From positions 1 to 24,169 of the forward strand of contig CAIWHY010000253.1 of assembly GCA_903912585.1 (NCBI GenBank): DNA of 24,169 bases, written 5' to 3'. Below are positions 14,637 to 22,576 of this stretch, piece by piece (position 1 is the first letter of the stretch; every line of letters starts with the position of its first letter). The stretch comes from an uncultured Thermoleophilia bacterium. GTDB lineage: Bacteria; Actinomycetota; Thermoleophilia; UBA2241. Below the pieces are notes generated by a model that did no database searches, was not told where the DNA came from, and saw nothing but the letters and a program-made list of their open reading frames with translations. Position numbers and translations under genes: made by a program.

Positions 14637-16181
14637 CTACTTGGCGATGTCGACGGCGCGGCTCTCGCGGATGACCGTGACGCGGATCTGCCCCGGGTAG
14701 TCGAGCTGGTCCTCGATGTCCCTGGCGATCTCGCGCGCGAGCAGCGCGGTGGCGTCGTCGTCGATCTCGCCCGGCTTGACCATCACGCGGACCTCGCGCC
14801 CGGCCTGCATCGCGAAGCAGCGCTCCACGCCCTTCTTGCTCTCGGCGATGCGCTCGAGCGACTCGAGGCGCTTGACGTAGTTCTCGAGCGACTCACGGCG
14901 GGCGCCGGGACGAGCCGCCGAGATGGCGTCGGCCGCCTGGACCAGCACGGCCTCCACGGTCTGCGGCTCGATGTCCTGATGGTGCGCGTGGATCGCGTGA
15001 CAGACGCTCTGCGACTCGCGGTACTTCTTGCAGAGCTGCTGCGAGATGACGGCGTGGGAGCCGTCGACCTCGTGGTCCACGGCCTTGCCGATGTCGTGCA
15101 GGAGGCCGGCACGCTTGGCGATCCTGACGTTGGCGCCCAGTTCGGCCGCCATGATGCCGGCGAGGTGGGCGACCTCGACCGAGTGATTGAGGACGTTCTG
15201 GCCGTAGCTCGTGCGGTACTTGAGACGCCCGAGGACCCTGACGAGCTCGGGCGCCACGCCGTGCACGTTGGTGTCGAAGCAGGCCTGCTCTCCGGCCTCT
15301 TCCATTGCCGCCTCGACCTCGGCCTTCGCCTGGCCGTACATCTCCTCGATGCGCGCCGGGTGGATGCGGCCGTCGGCGATGAGCTTGGTGAGCGTGAGGC
15401 GCGCCGTCTCGCGGCGCACGCCGTCGAAGCCCGAGAGCACCACGGCCTCGGGCGTGTCGTCGATGATGAAGTCGATGCCGGTCGTGTTCTCGAGGGTGCG
15501 GATGTTGCGTCCCTCGCGCCCGATGATGCGGCCCTTCATGTCGTCGGAGGGCAGGTGGACCACCGAGACGGTGGTCTCGGCGACGTGGTTGGCGGCGGTG
15601 CGCTGGATGCTCAAGGAGAGGATGTTGCGGGCGCGGCGGTCGGCCTCGTGCCGCGCCTCCTCCTCGACTTGACGGACGAGCTTGGCCATGTCGTGGCGCG
15701 CTTCTTCCTCAGTCTGCTTGAGGAGGGCGTCCTTGGCCTGCGCCGCGCTCATCCCGGAGATGCGCTCCAGCTGGATCATCGCCTCTTCGTGCGCGCTGTG
15801 GATCTCGTCGGCCAGCTTCTGCGTGTTGACGTCACGATCGCGCAGCGACTGCTCGCGGCGCTCGAGATCGGCCGCCCGGGAGTCGAGCTGATCGTCTCGC
15901 TGGAGCTGGCGCGCCTCCGCCTTGCTGAGCTCCTCACGCCGGTCGCGCAGCTCGCCCTCGACCTCGGCGCGGACCCTGTGAACCTCTTCCTTGGCCTCGA
16001 GCCGGGCTTCTTTGAGCGTGGCGTCCGCCTCGCGCCTGGCGTCCTTGAGGAGTCTCTCCGCCTCGCGCTCGGCGCTGGCCATCTTCGTCGAGGCCAGATT
16101 GCGCCGGACCAGGTAGCCGACGGCCCCGCCGATCACCAGTCCGACCAGTCCAACGACTACGATATACACGGCTGTCATCAT
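14637..16181 (-). CDS. rny: Ribonuclease Y
   Basis: A 514-residue membrane-anchored endoribonuclease that starts mRNA decay in bacteria lacking or supplementing RNase E. Layout: N-terminal membrane helix (about 3-24), a long charged coiled coil (about 30-190), a KH RNA-binding domain with GRIIGREG near 217-224, and an HD metal-dependent phosphohydrolase domain with LLHDIGKAVDHE (His362-Asp363). Two ATGs (16181 and 16178) sit behind GAAGGGA; the first is used here, and the upstream ATG near 16208 has no support. An intrinsic terminator lies about 30 bp before the start and a promoter about 260 bp before it, so expression may depend on read-through. Confidence 0.95.
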   Translation of the reverse strand: MMTAVYIVVVGLVGLVIGGAVGYLVRRNLASTKMASAEREAERLLKDARREADATLKEARLEAKEEVHRVRAEVEGELRDRREELSKAEARQLQRDDQLDSRAADLERREQSLRDRDVNTQKLADEIHSAHEEAMIQLERISGMSAAQAKDALLKQTEEEARHDMAKLVRQVEEEARHEADRRARNILSLSIQRTAANHVAETTVSVVHLPSDDMKGRIIGREGRNIRTLENTTGIDFIIDDTPEAVVLSGFDGVRRETARLTLTKLIADGRIHPARIEEMYGQAKAEVEAAMEEAGEQACFDTNVHGVAPELVRVLGRLKYRTSYGQNVLNHSVEVAHLAGIMAAELGANVRIAKRAGLLHDIGKAVDHEVDGSHAVISQQLCKKYRESQSVCHAIHAHHQDIEPQTVEAVLVQAADAISAARPGARRESLENYVKRLESLERIAESKKGVERCFAMQAGREVRVMVKPGEIDDDATALLAREIARDIEDQLDYPGQIRVTVIRESRAVDIAK

Positions 16182-16214
16182 CGGTTCCCTTCGCAGGTCA
16201 CGCGGCACACAAAA

Positions 16215-16235
16215 GGCCGGGCAACGCGCCCGGCC
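16215..16235 (-). terminator. Intrinsic terminator in the rny leader
   Basis: GGCCGGGC at 16215-16222 pairs with GCCCGGCC at 16228-16235 (loop 5 nt). On the minus strand the stem is followed directly by TTTTG. Flanking GGCAC (16204-16208) and GTGCC (16237-16241) can extend the pairing. The position, behind a promoter and just before rny, fits a conditional terminator or the end of a small RNA; it may also stop transcripts from recA-recX. Confidence 0.75.
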
Positions 16236-16306
16236 AGTGCCACGCTCGCACGTACCAGCGATGCAGGGACTGTAGCTGTGTCAGCGTCCAGGGGTCGGGA
16301 CGGATG

Positions 16307-16336
16307 TCAGGACGCGTAACCTCCCAAAGCTTCCAT
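16307..16336 (-). CDS. Nine-codon upstream ORF in the rny leader (MEALGGYAS)
   Basis: An ATG at 16336 with AGGGG five bases upstream opens a frame encoding MEALGGYAS and stops at TGA. The ribosome-binding site lies inside one arm of the 9-bp long-range stem, and the stop is 11 nt before the other arm. Such placement suits a leader peptide whose translation changes RNA folding. The peptide is not rich in any one amino acid, so classical amino-acid attenuation is unlikely. Expression is unproven. Confidence 0.4.
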   Translation of the reverse strand: MEALGGYAS

Positions 16337-16446
16337 GTTGACCCCTGGTTCGATCGATTCAGCCGTTCGGCGCCGGAACGCCGTTTGCATCGCCATGCAG
16401 AGCGAGAGTGAAATGCACAAAGCACACGCACACGTCGCGCACAGCG

Positions 16447-16476
16447 ATAGTAGGCGATGGACTCGGCCAAAGTCAA
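16447..16476 (-). promoter_or_regulatory. Sigma70-type promoter candidate for the rny leader
   Basis: On the minus strand TTGACT (16471-16476), an 18-bp spacer, and TACTAT (16447-16452). Transcription would start near 16440, about 260 nt before the rny ATG. It is among the best -35/-10 pairs in the window. Confidence 0.65.
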
Positions 16477-16583
16477 TTCGGAGCCCGGCAGTCCGGCTTC
16501 GTCGTCGCGCCGGCCGTCGAACGGCGCGCGCAGCCTCCATGGTGCCCCCCGAGCAGCCTCGGCGGTCGCCTGCGCGACCGGGA
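16477..16583 (-). other. Spacer between recX and the rny promoter
   Basis: GC-rich stretch of 107 bp with no supported gene, repeat or hairpin with a T-run. Together with the promoter and leader it makes up the 375-bp gap between recX and the rny terminator. Confidence 0.4.
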
Positions 16584-17231
16584 TCAGCCGTCGTCCGCCG
16601 GGCCGCTCGCCCCGGTCCACTCGCGGACGGCACGGTACGCCAATCCACTCGCGAAGCCGCGGCGCAGAAGGACCTGATAGGCCCGCCGCCGGGCCGCTTC
16701 CAGCGGCGGGCGCGGCGGGCCTTTGGCCGTCAGGACGGCGAGCGCACGCGCGTACTCGGCGTCCTCGTCGCCGCCGGCGTCGGCGGAGCCGACGGCGGCA
16801 TCGATGACGGAACCGGCGACGCCCAACTCGGCCAGCCCCCGGCGGATGCGCTGGGAGCCCCAGTGCCCGAGCGTACGCTTGTCCGCGACGTAGCGGCGCG
16901 CGAACTCGGCGTCGTCGAGCAGGCCTTCGTCCGCCAGGCGCTCGAGCACGGTGTCGACGACGGCCTCGTCGTGCTCCTTCTGCAGGAGGCGACGGCGCAG
17001 CTCCGCGCGGCCGCGGGCGCGGTGCCCCAGGAGCCGGTAGGCATCGGCGAAGGCGCGCTCGCCGGACGCCTGGGCCTGCATTTGCAGCAGGCTTTCATCG
17101 TCGAGCTCTCGCCCCTTGTAGAGGCGCCAGCGCGCCACCAGCGACTCGCCGACCGCGCACAGATACTCGCCGTCCACGTGGACGGCGATGCGGCCGCCCT
17201 TCGTGGCGCGGAGCGCGGTGACGACGGGCAT
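16584..17231 (-). CDS. recX: Regulatory protein RecX
   Basis: A 215-residue helical repeat protein that binds RecA filaments and limits their activity. Three-helix RecX repeats are visible: the YRLLGHRARGRAELRRRLLQ stretch near 65-84, LADEGLLDDAEFARRYV (about 98-114), and GSQRIRRGLAELGV (about 124-137). The C-terminal third is more divergent. The ATG at 17231 lies 9 bp after the recA stop, so recA and recX are co-transcribed, as is common. The N-terminal 50 residues are longer than in E. coli RecX, as usual in actinobacteria. Confidence 0.93.
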   Translation of the reverse strand: MPVVTALRATKGGRIAVHVDGEYLCAVGESLVARWRLYKGRELDDESLLQMQAQASGERAFADAYRLLGHRARGRAELRRRLLQKEHDEAVVDTVLERLADEGLLDDAEFARRYVADKRTLGHWGSQRIRRGLAELGVAGSVIDAAVGSADAGGDEDAEYARALAVLTAKGPPRPPLEAARRRAYQVLLRRGFASGLAYRAVREWTGASGPADDG

Positions 17232-17240
17232 GTCTGCGTC

Positions 17241-18323
17241 CTAGAGGACCTCGCCCGTGACCGGATCGACGCCCACCGGCACGGCGTCCGCAGCAGCAGG
17301 CTTGGCGGCGACAGGCGCCGTCGCTCCTACCGACACGAGAGGCAACCCCGCCTTCTCGCGGATCTGCAGTTCGATCGCGTCGGCCATGTCGGGGTTCTCC
17401 TTGAGAAACACCTTGGCGTTGGCACGGCCCTGGCCGAGGCGCTCGTCGTTGTAGCTGAAGAAGGCTCCGCTCTTGGCGACCACGTCGTGCACGACGCCGA
17501 GGTCCAGCAGCGTGCCTTCGCGGGAGATGCCCTGGCCGTACATGATGTCGAACTCGGCCATCTTGAACGGCGGCGCGACTTTGTTCTTGACGACCTTGAC
17601 GCGCACGCGGTTGCCGACCGCCTCGGTGCCGTCCTTGAGCGTCTCGATGCGGCGGATGTCCAGCCGGATCGTGGCGTAGAACTTGAGCGCCTTGCCGCCG
17701 GTGGTGACCTCCGGGTTGCCGAACATCACGCCGATCTTCTCGCGCAACTGGTTGGTGAAGGCGCAGATCGTGCCCGAGCGGCTCAGGCTGCCGTTGAGCT
17801 TGCGCAGGGCCTGGCTCATGAGGCGCGCCTGCAGACCGACGAAGCTGTCGCCCATCTCGCCCTCGATCTCAGCCTTGGGCGTCAGCGCGGCCACCGAGTC
17901 GATGGCGACGATGTCGAGCGCGCCGCTGCGCACCAGCATCTCGGAGATCTCGAGGGCCTGCTCGCCGTAGTCCGGCTGCGAGACCAGGAGATTGTCGACG
18001 TCCACACCGATGGACTTGGCGTAGATCGGGTCCATGGCATGCTCGGCGTCGATGAACGCCGCGGTGCCGCCGAGCCGCTGCGCCTGCGCGATGAGGTGAT
18101 AGACCATCGTCGTCTTGCCCGAAGACTCCGGCCCGAAGATCTCGATGATGCGGCCGCGCGGGATGCCGCCGACGCCCAGCGCGATGTCGAGCGCCAGCGA
18201 CCCGGTGGGCACGAACTGCATGTCGTCGCTCACGGGGTGGTCGCCGAGACGCATGACACTGCCTTTGCCGAACTGGCGGTCTATCTGTGTCATGGCAGCC
18301 TCGAGGGCTTTGTTCTTGTCCAA
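17241..18323 (-). CDS. recA: Recombinase RecA
   Basis: A 360-residue recombinase that forms filaments on single-stranded DNA, drives strand exchange and triggers the SOS response. Walker A is GPESSGKT (64-71); DAEHAMDP, the SQPDYGEQALEI segment, and the GNPEVTTGG region of the DNA-binding loop follow. The start is TTG at 18323, chosen because DKNKALEAAMTQIDRQFGKG aligns with the RecA N-terminus and GAGAGGAG lies upstream. Only 19 bp separate it from thpR, with no LexA-type box (GAAC-N4-GTTC) in that gap, so any SOS control would act further upstream, for example within or before the pgsA-cinA-thpR genes. Confidence 0.98.
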   Translation of the reverse strand: MDKNKALEAAMTQIDRQFGKGSVMRLGDHPVSDDMQFVPTGSLALDIALGVGGIPRGRIIEIFGPESSGKTTMVYHLIAQAQRLGGTAAFIDAEHAMDPIYAKSIGVDVDNLLVSQPDYGEQALEISEMLVRSGALDIVAIDSVAALTPKAEIEGEMGDSFVGLQARLMSQALRKLNGSLSRSGTICAFTNQLREKIGVMFGNPEVTTGGKALKFYATIRLDIRRIETLKDGTEAVGNRVRVKVVKNKVAPPFKMAEFDIMYGQGISREGTLLDLGVVHDVVAKSGAFFSYNDERLGQGRANAKVFLKENPDMADAIELQIREKAGLPLVSVGATAPVAAKPAAADAVPVGVDPVTGEVL

Positions 18324-18342
18324 GGTAGCGCTCCTCTCGTGC

Positions 18343-18897
18343 TCAGGATGCGGGGAAGACGTTCAGGGGAGTGTGCACGGCGCCTGCCCTCTCCAGGAGG
18401 CTACTATACAAGACCATGCGGACGACACCAAACCCAGCGACGTTCACGTTTTGCAGGGAAAACGGGTGACCGGGGCGGCGAAAACGGGCGACCGTCACGT
18501 GTGGCAGCCAGGGTCGCTGCGAAGGCTCGTAGAGGCCGCGTGCGACGAGCGCCTCGGAGACCTCCGTCTGCAGCCGGGCGAGCGTGCCGTCGGCCTCGCG
18601 GAACGGCAGGGCGACGGCACGCTTCACGCCCCGTAGCGGCAGGAAGACCGGCTCCTCGATCTCCACCCTCGCTGCGGGGAAGCGGATGCCGGAGAGGGCA
18701 TCCGCGACGTGTTCGACGCGATCCGAGCTCACGCTCCCCAGAAAGGCCAGGGTGATGTGCAGCGCGTGGTTGACGCGCACGTCCGGGTCGCGCGCGAAGA
18801 CGCGCTGCTGCCACGCGGCGATCTCCCGCCGGGTCGCGTCGGGGATGTCGCCGGCCACGAAGAGGCGCAGGGTGGCCGGCGCGCCGGCGGCGCTCAC
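18343..18897 (-). CDS. thpR: RNA 2',3'-cyclic phosphodiesterase
   Basis: A 184-residue member of the 2H phosphoesterase superfamily. The two catalytic HxTx motifs are HITL at 47-50 and HVTV at 133-136. ThpR (formerly 2'-5' RNA ligase) opens 2',3'-cyclic phosphate ends of RNA. The start is GTG at 18897, overlapping the cinA stop as GTGA, so translation is coupled. The position between cinA and recA is a frequent actinobacterial arrangement; the physiological substrate is uncertain. Confidence 0.92.
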   Translation of the reverse strand: MSAAGAPATLRLFVAGDIPDATRREIAAWQQRVFARDPDVRVNHALHITLAFLGSVSSDRVEHVADALSGIRFPAARVEIEEPVFLPLRGVKRAVALPFREADGTLARLQTEVSEALVARGLYEPSQRPWLPHVTVARFRRPGHPFSLQNVNVAGFGVVRMVLYSSLLERAGAVHTPLNVFPAS

Positions 18898-20156
18898 AGG
18901 CCCAGCGTCTGGCGCAGCAGGTGGAGCGCGGCCGTCGTGCTGAATTCGCGGACGGTGGCGCGGTCACCCGGGAAGGAGCCGCGCACCGCCCGCGTGGCGC
19001 CCTCGACGGAGCACGCCACGTGGACGAGCCCGACCGGCTTCTCGGGCGTGCCGCCGTCCGGGCCCGCGACGCCGGTGACCGCAAGGGCGCAATCGGCGCC
19101 GGTGGCGGCGCGCGCGCCCTCGGCCATCGCGCGGGCGACCTCTTCCGAGACGGCGCCGTACTGCGCCAGCATGGCGGTCGGGACGCGAAGCAGGCCCGCC
19201 TTCACCGAGTCCGCGTAGCTGATCACCCCGCCGAGGACATAGTCCGAGCTTCCGGGCCGTTCGGTGAGGCGGCCGCCGAGGAGGCCGCCGGTGCAGGACT
19301 CCGCCACCGCCACCGTGAGACCTCGCGCGCGCAACGCGTCGGCGACGATGTCGTCGATCGTGCGCCCGTCGACGCTGAAAACGGGCGCACCGGCCTGCAA
19401 GGCCTCGACGACCGCTCCCGCCTGTCGCGCCGCGGCGTCGCCGCGGACGAAGCGCAGGCGCACCGTCACCTCTCCCCTGCCGACGTTGATGCCGGTCTCC
19501 AGCAGATCGTGCCGCATGCCGTCCAGGATCGGGGCGACTTGCAGTTCGCCGACCCCGAAGACGCGCACGATGCGCACCGCGACGTCGGGAAACAGGCCGG
19601 CGGCGTCAAGCTCCGCCGCGACGCCGGCCCACATCCGTTCGAACTCGAAGGGCACGCCCGGGAACGCGTAGATGCGGGTCCTCCCCGCCCTCGCGGCGAT
19701 CCCGGGGGCCACCCCGGCCGGCGGGACGACTCCGGCGCCGGCCGGCAGCAACGCCTGCCGGCGCGCCAGCGGGAACACCTCGTCGAAGTCGAGGTGACGC
19801 CGGCTCGCGACCGCGCGCACGCGCTCCTCGACCATCGCCAGCGCCTCGGGATGCTCGGCGAGCGCGACGCCGAGGGCCTGGGCGAGGCACGCGGCCGTGA
19901 GGTCGTCGTGCGTGGTTCCGAGCCCGCCGCCGATCACCAGCACGTCGGGCTCGGCGGCGAGACTGAAGCGCAGCGCCGCCGTGAGCCTCTCGGCGTCGTC
20001 GGCGACCGTGAGCACGCTCACGACCTTGCAGCCGCGCGCGCTGAGGTCGGCGCTCACGTACTCGCCGTTGGTGTCGCGCGTGCGGCCGTCGAGGAGCTCG
20101 TTGCCGCTGAGCACGACGGCCGCCGTCGGCAGCCGGCGCCCCGGCGTCGCCATCAC
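18894..20156 (-). CDS. cinA: CinA family protein (MoCF domain plus nicotinamide-nucleotide amidase)
   Basis: A 420-residue two-domain protein. The N-terminal half (about 10-175) is the MoCF-like domain of CinA with GNELLDGRTRDTN and GGLGTTHDD; in other species it acts as an ADP-ribose pyrophosphatase-like part. The C-terminal half (about 260-418) is the PncC amidase with AESCTGGLLGGRLTE and VSEEVARAMAEGA, hydrolysing nicotinamide mononucleotide to nicotinate mononucleotide in NAD recycling. GTG (20156) and ATG (20153) are adjacent possible starts, right after the pgsA stop. It precedes thpR and recA, a classic cinA-recA linkage known from competent bacteria; natural transformation is not otherwise shown here. 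Confidence 0.93.
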   Translation of the reverse strand: MMATPGRRLPTAAVVLSGNELLDGRTRDTNGEYVSADLSARGCKVVSVLTVADDAERLTAALRFSLAAEPDVLVIGGGLGTTHDDLTAACLAQALGVALAEHPEALAMVEERVRAVASRRHLDFDEVFPLARRQALLPAGAGVVPPAGVAPGIAARAGRTRIYAFPGVPFEFERMWAGVAAELDAAGLFPDVAVRIVRVFGVGELQVAPILDGMRHDLLETGINVGRGEVTVRLRFVRGDAAARQAGAVVEALQAGAPVFSVDGRTIDDIVADALRARGLTVAVAESCTGGLLGGRLTERPGSSDYVLGGVISYADSVKAGLLRVPTAMLAQYGAVSEEVARAMAEGARAATGADCALAVTGVAGPDGGTPEKPVGLVHVACSVEGATRAVRGSFPGDRATVREFSTTAALHLLRQTLGL

Positions 20157-20157
20157 G

Positions 20158-20751
20158 TCAGCGCTGCTCGCTGCCGGGCATGTGGATGACCCCGCGGGCG
20201 TTGAGGAAGTAGCGCACGCCGGAGGCGAGCGTCACGATCACGACGACGGCGGCGAGGATCCACTGGATCACGGTGGCGACGTCGGTCGAGACGTGGATGA
20301 ACGTGGCGATCTTGTCGGTCGGCACCAGGATGTAGACGATGTAGACGATCTGCAGGACCGTCTTGAGCTTGCCGTACTTGTCGGCCGGGATGGAGACGCC
20401 CTGCGACACGCCCACGATGCGCAGCACGCTCACGGCGATCTCGCGGCCGATGATCAGCATCGCCACCCACGCCGCGACCCTTCCCTGGCTCACGAGGGCG
20501 ATCAGCGCCGCGGCGATGAGCAGCTTGTCGGCGAGCGGGTCGAGGAACTGCCCGAGCGTGGTGATCTGCTCGTTCCGCCGTGCCACGTAGCCGTCCAGCT
20601 TGTCGGTGGCCGCCGCCAGGATGAACACGGCCGCGGCGGCGATGTCGCCGTAAGGCTCGGGGAGGCCGCCGAGAAGGAGCACGAGGAAGACGGGGATGAG
20701 CAGGATCCGCGCGATGGTGATGGCGTTGGCGAGATTCAGCTGGCTGCTCAC
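20158..20751 (-). CDS. pgsA: CDP-alcohol phosphatidyltransferase, probably PgsA
   Basis: A 197-residue membrane enzyme with about five hydrophobic segments. The catalytic motif D-x2-D-G-x2-A-R-x8-G-x3-D-x3-D is complete: Asp50, Asp53, Gly54, Ala57, Arg58, Gly67, Asp71 and Asp75. PgsA makes phosphatidylglycerol phosphate from CDP-diacylglycerol and glycerol 3-phosphate. Position before cinA-recA is typical of pgsA, but related CDP-alcohol transferases share the motif. The start is GTG at 20751, overlapping the rimO stop as GTGA. Confidence 0.9.
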   Translation of the reverse strand: MSSQLNLANAITIARILLIPVFLVLLLGGLPEPYGDIAAAAVFILAAATDKLDGYVARRNEQITTLGQFLDPLADKLLIAAALIALVSQGRVAAWVAMLIIGREIAVSVLRIVGVSQGVSIPADKYGKLKTVLQIVYIVYILVPTDKIATFIHVSTDVATVIQWILAAVVVIVTLASGVRYFLNARGVIHMPGSEQR

Positions 20752-22067
20752 GACCCGGGGCCCCCTGCGACGGCCTCCAGATCATACCCGACGCTGCCCG
20801 TCACCACGGCGCGCACGAGGTCACCGCGCCGGGAAGGACGGCCGCTCAACATCACACGGCCGTCGATGTCCGGCGCCTGCAGCGCGCAGCGGCCGACGGA
20901 GACGCCGTCCGCCCGCGATGTGCCGCGCTCGACGAGCACGTCGACAGAACGCCCGGCGAGCCCGGCCCAAAAGGCGGACGCCGCCTCATCGATGGCCTCG
21001 CCGAGCTGGGCGGCGCGCTCGAAAGCGAGCTCCGGCGGGACCTGACCGGGCATGTCCGCCGCCGGCGTACCCTGCTGCGCGTCGTAGGCGAACACGCCAG
21101 CCGCGCCGAGGCCCGCGGCGCGCACGAAAGCGAGCAGCTCGTCGGCGTCGTCGTCGGTCTCGCCGGGGAAGCCGGCGATGAAGGTCGAACGCACGGCCGC
21201 GCCCGGCAGCGCCGCGCGCACGCGCCCGAGAAGCTCGAGATAGGCCTCGCCGTCGCCGGAGCGCCCCATGCGCCGCAGGACGGCGGCGGAGGCGTGCTGG
21301 AGGGGGATGTCCACGTACGGCACCGCGTGGCGCGCAAGGGCGGTCAGAAGGGCGTCATCGACGCCGTCCGGCTGCAGGTAGAGGAGGCGCAGCCACAGGG
21401 GAGCTGGTTCGAGCGCGCGGAGCTCTGCGAGCAGCCGCTCGAGCCCGCCCCAGCCCGGCTGCGCCCAGCGCGACGTGTCCTGACCGACGAGCACCAGTTC
21501 GCGCGCCCCGGCGGCGAGCGCCGCGCGCGCGGCGCGCAGCACCTCCGCGGCCGCTACCGGCTCGTACTCACCCTTGATCAGCGGGATGGCGCAGTACGCG
21601 CAGCGGCGGTCGCAGCCGTCCGAGATCTTGACGTAGGAGCTCACCGGCCGCGCCCTCCGTGGGACCGCGACGGTGACGGCGGAGAGCTTGGCTGCGCTCC
21701 CCGGCCCGCCCGGCCGCGAGCCCTCCCGGCCGGCGGCCTCGCGCAGCTCCGCGAGAAGCGGCTCCCAGTCGAGGCCGCACCACAAGTCGACCTCGGGCAG
21801 CTCTGCGGCGAGCTCCTCGCGATAGCGCTCGATGAGGCAGCCGACGGCGGCCACGCGCGCGCCGCGGGCATGCGCGTACTCCACGGCGTCGAGGAGCGCC
21901 GAGATGGACTCCTCCTTGGCGGCGTCGATGAACCCACAGGTGTTGACGATCACGAGGGACGCCGCGTCCGCGGGCACGCCGGCGTGACCGTCACGCCGAA
22001 GCCGGCGCGCCAAGGCGTCCGAGTCGGCCTCGTTCTTGGGGCACCCGAGCGTCTGGATGAAGAACCC
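20748..22067 (-). CDS. rimO: Ribosomal protein S12 methylthiotransferase, start codon unclear
   Basis: A radical SAM methylthiotransferase for Asp of ribosomal protein S12. Homology begins at FFIQTLGCPKNEADSD, encoded from 22064 downwards, which contains the first cluster cysteine (Cys9 if counted from 22067). The others are Cys44 (NTCGF), Cys77 (GCLIERY), and radical SAM Cys152, Cys156 and Cys159 (CDRRCAYC); a TRAM domain ends the protein. No ATG, GTG or TTG occurs in frame between the yajQ stop and this segment. The first ordinary start, TTG at 22013, would delete the essential CPKN. The end given is the edge of homology, about 16 bp after yajQ. A rare start codon or a base error (GTG read as GGG at 22065-22067) would explain it. 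Confidence 0.88.
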   Translation of the reverse strand, partial: GFFIQTLGCPKNEADSDALARRLRRDGHAGVPADAASLVIVNTCGFIDAAKEESISALLDAVEYAHARGARVAAVGCLIERYREELAAELPEVDLWCGLDWEPLLAELREAAGREGSRPGGPGSAAKLSAVTVAVPRRARPVSSYVKISDGCDRRCAYCAIPLIKGEYEPVAAAEVLRAARAALAAGARELVLVGQDTSRWAQPGWGGLERLLAELRALEPAPLWLRLLYLQPDGVDDALLTALARHAVPYVDIPLQHASAAVLRRMGRSGDGEAYLELLGRVRAALPGAAVRSTFIAGFPGETDDDADELLAFVRAAGLGAAGVFAYDAQQGTPAADMPGQVPPELAFERAAQLGEAIDEAASAFWAGLAGRSVDVLVERGTSRADGVSVGRCALQAPDIDGRVMLSGRPSRRGDLVRAVVTGSVGYDLEAVAGGPGS

Positions 22068-22083
22068 CGCTCCCGTGTGCGCC

Positions 22084-22575
22084 TCAGCGATAGTTGACGA
22101 ACTGGAGCGGGATGTCCCAGTCCTCTTCGCGCAGCGCGCCCATGGCGGCCTGGAGCTCGTCCTTGCTCGAGGAGAACACGCGCAGCGTGTCGCCCTGGAT
22201 CTGGACCTTGACCTTCTTGAACTGCTGGCGCAGCAACTTGTTCATGGCCTTGGCCTTCTCGTCCGGGATGCCCTGCGCGATGGCCACGTGCTGGCGCACC
22301 GTGCCGCCGAGCGCTTCCTCGATCTTCCCGTACTGGAGCGCCTTGAGAGGGACCTTGCGACGCACGAGCTTGTCCTCGAGGACGTCGACCACCTGCTTGA
22401 GCTTGCCCTCGTTGTCGGAGACGAGCACGAGCGCCTCGTCCTCCAAGGTGATCGCGCTGACGCTCTTCTTGAAGTCGTAGCGCGTCGTGATCTCCTTCTG
22501 TGCCATGTTGACGGCGTTGCGCACCTCGTTGAGATCCGCGCGCGACACCACGTCGAACGACGATTCCTTGCCCAT
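22084..22575 (-). CDS. yajQ: YajQ family cyclic di-GMP/nucleotide-binding protein
   Basis: A 163-residue YajQ-family protein. The N-terminal SSFDVVSRADLNEVRNAV and the RYDFKKS segment, the IAQGIPDEKAKAMNK region and the C-terminal LREEDWDIPLQFVNYR are family hallmarks. Xanthomonas YajQ binds c-di-GMP and works with a transcription factor, but most homologues are uncharacterised and their ligand is unproven. The ATG at 22575 lies one base after the rodZ-like stop, so translation is coupled. Given a c-di-GMP-dependent RsiG in the same window, a c-di-GMP link is tempting but the genes are 18 kb apart. Confidence 0.93.
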   Translation of the reverse strand: MGKESSFDVVSRADLNEVRNAVNMAQKEITTRYDFKKSVSAITLEDEALVLVSDNEGKLKQVVDVLEDKLVRRKVPLKALQYGKIEEALGGTVRQHVAIAQGIPDEKAKAMNKLLRQQFKKVKVQIQGDTLRVFSSSKDELQAAMGALREEDWDIPLQFVNYR

Positions 22576-22576
22576 G

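Larger units (their letters stand above)
16211..16440 (-). ncRNA. Predicted structured rny leader RNA
   Basis: About 230 nt between the promoter at 16447-16476 and the terminator at 16215-16235. It includes a hairpin (CGTTC 16364-16368 with GAACG 16376-16380), a nine-codon ORF, and a perfect 9-bp long-range pairing: CCAGGGGTC at 16288-16296 with GACCCCTGG at 16340-16348, which would hide the ribosome-binding site of that ORF. It does not match any riboswitch class I know. It could be a cis-acting attenuator or a stand-alone small RNA. Confidence 0.5.

Noticed and set aside
16198..16300. Trp-rich frame next to a terminator, resembling a trp-type attenuator peptide
   Set aside because: Four Trp codons fall close together on the minus strand before the terminator, but there is no start codon with a ribosome-binding site in that frame and the downstream gene is rny, not a trp gene.
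14610..16319. 569-codon open frame on the + strand
   Set aside because: Antisense shadow of rny, whose domains are unmistakable on the other strand.
16335..18755. 806-codon open frame on the + strand
   Set aside because: It lies antisense to recX, recA and thpR, is rich in Arg, His, Asp, Val and Leu as expected from the reverse of high-GC codons, and has no recognisable domain.
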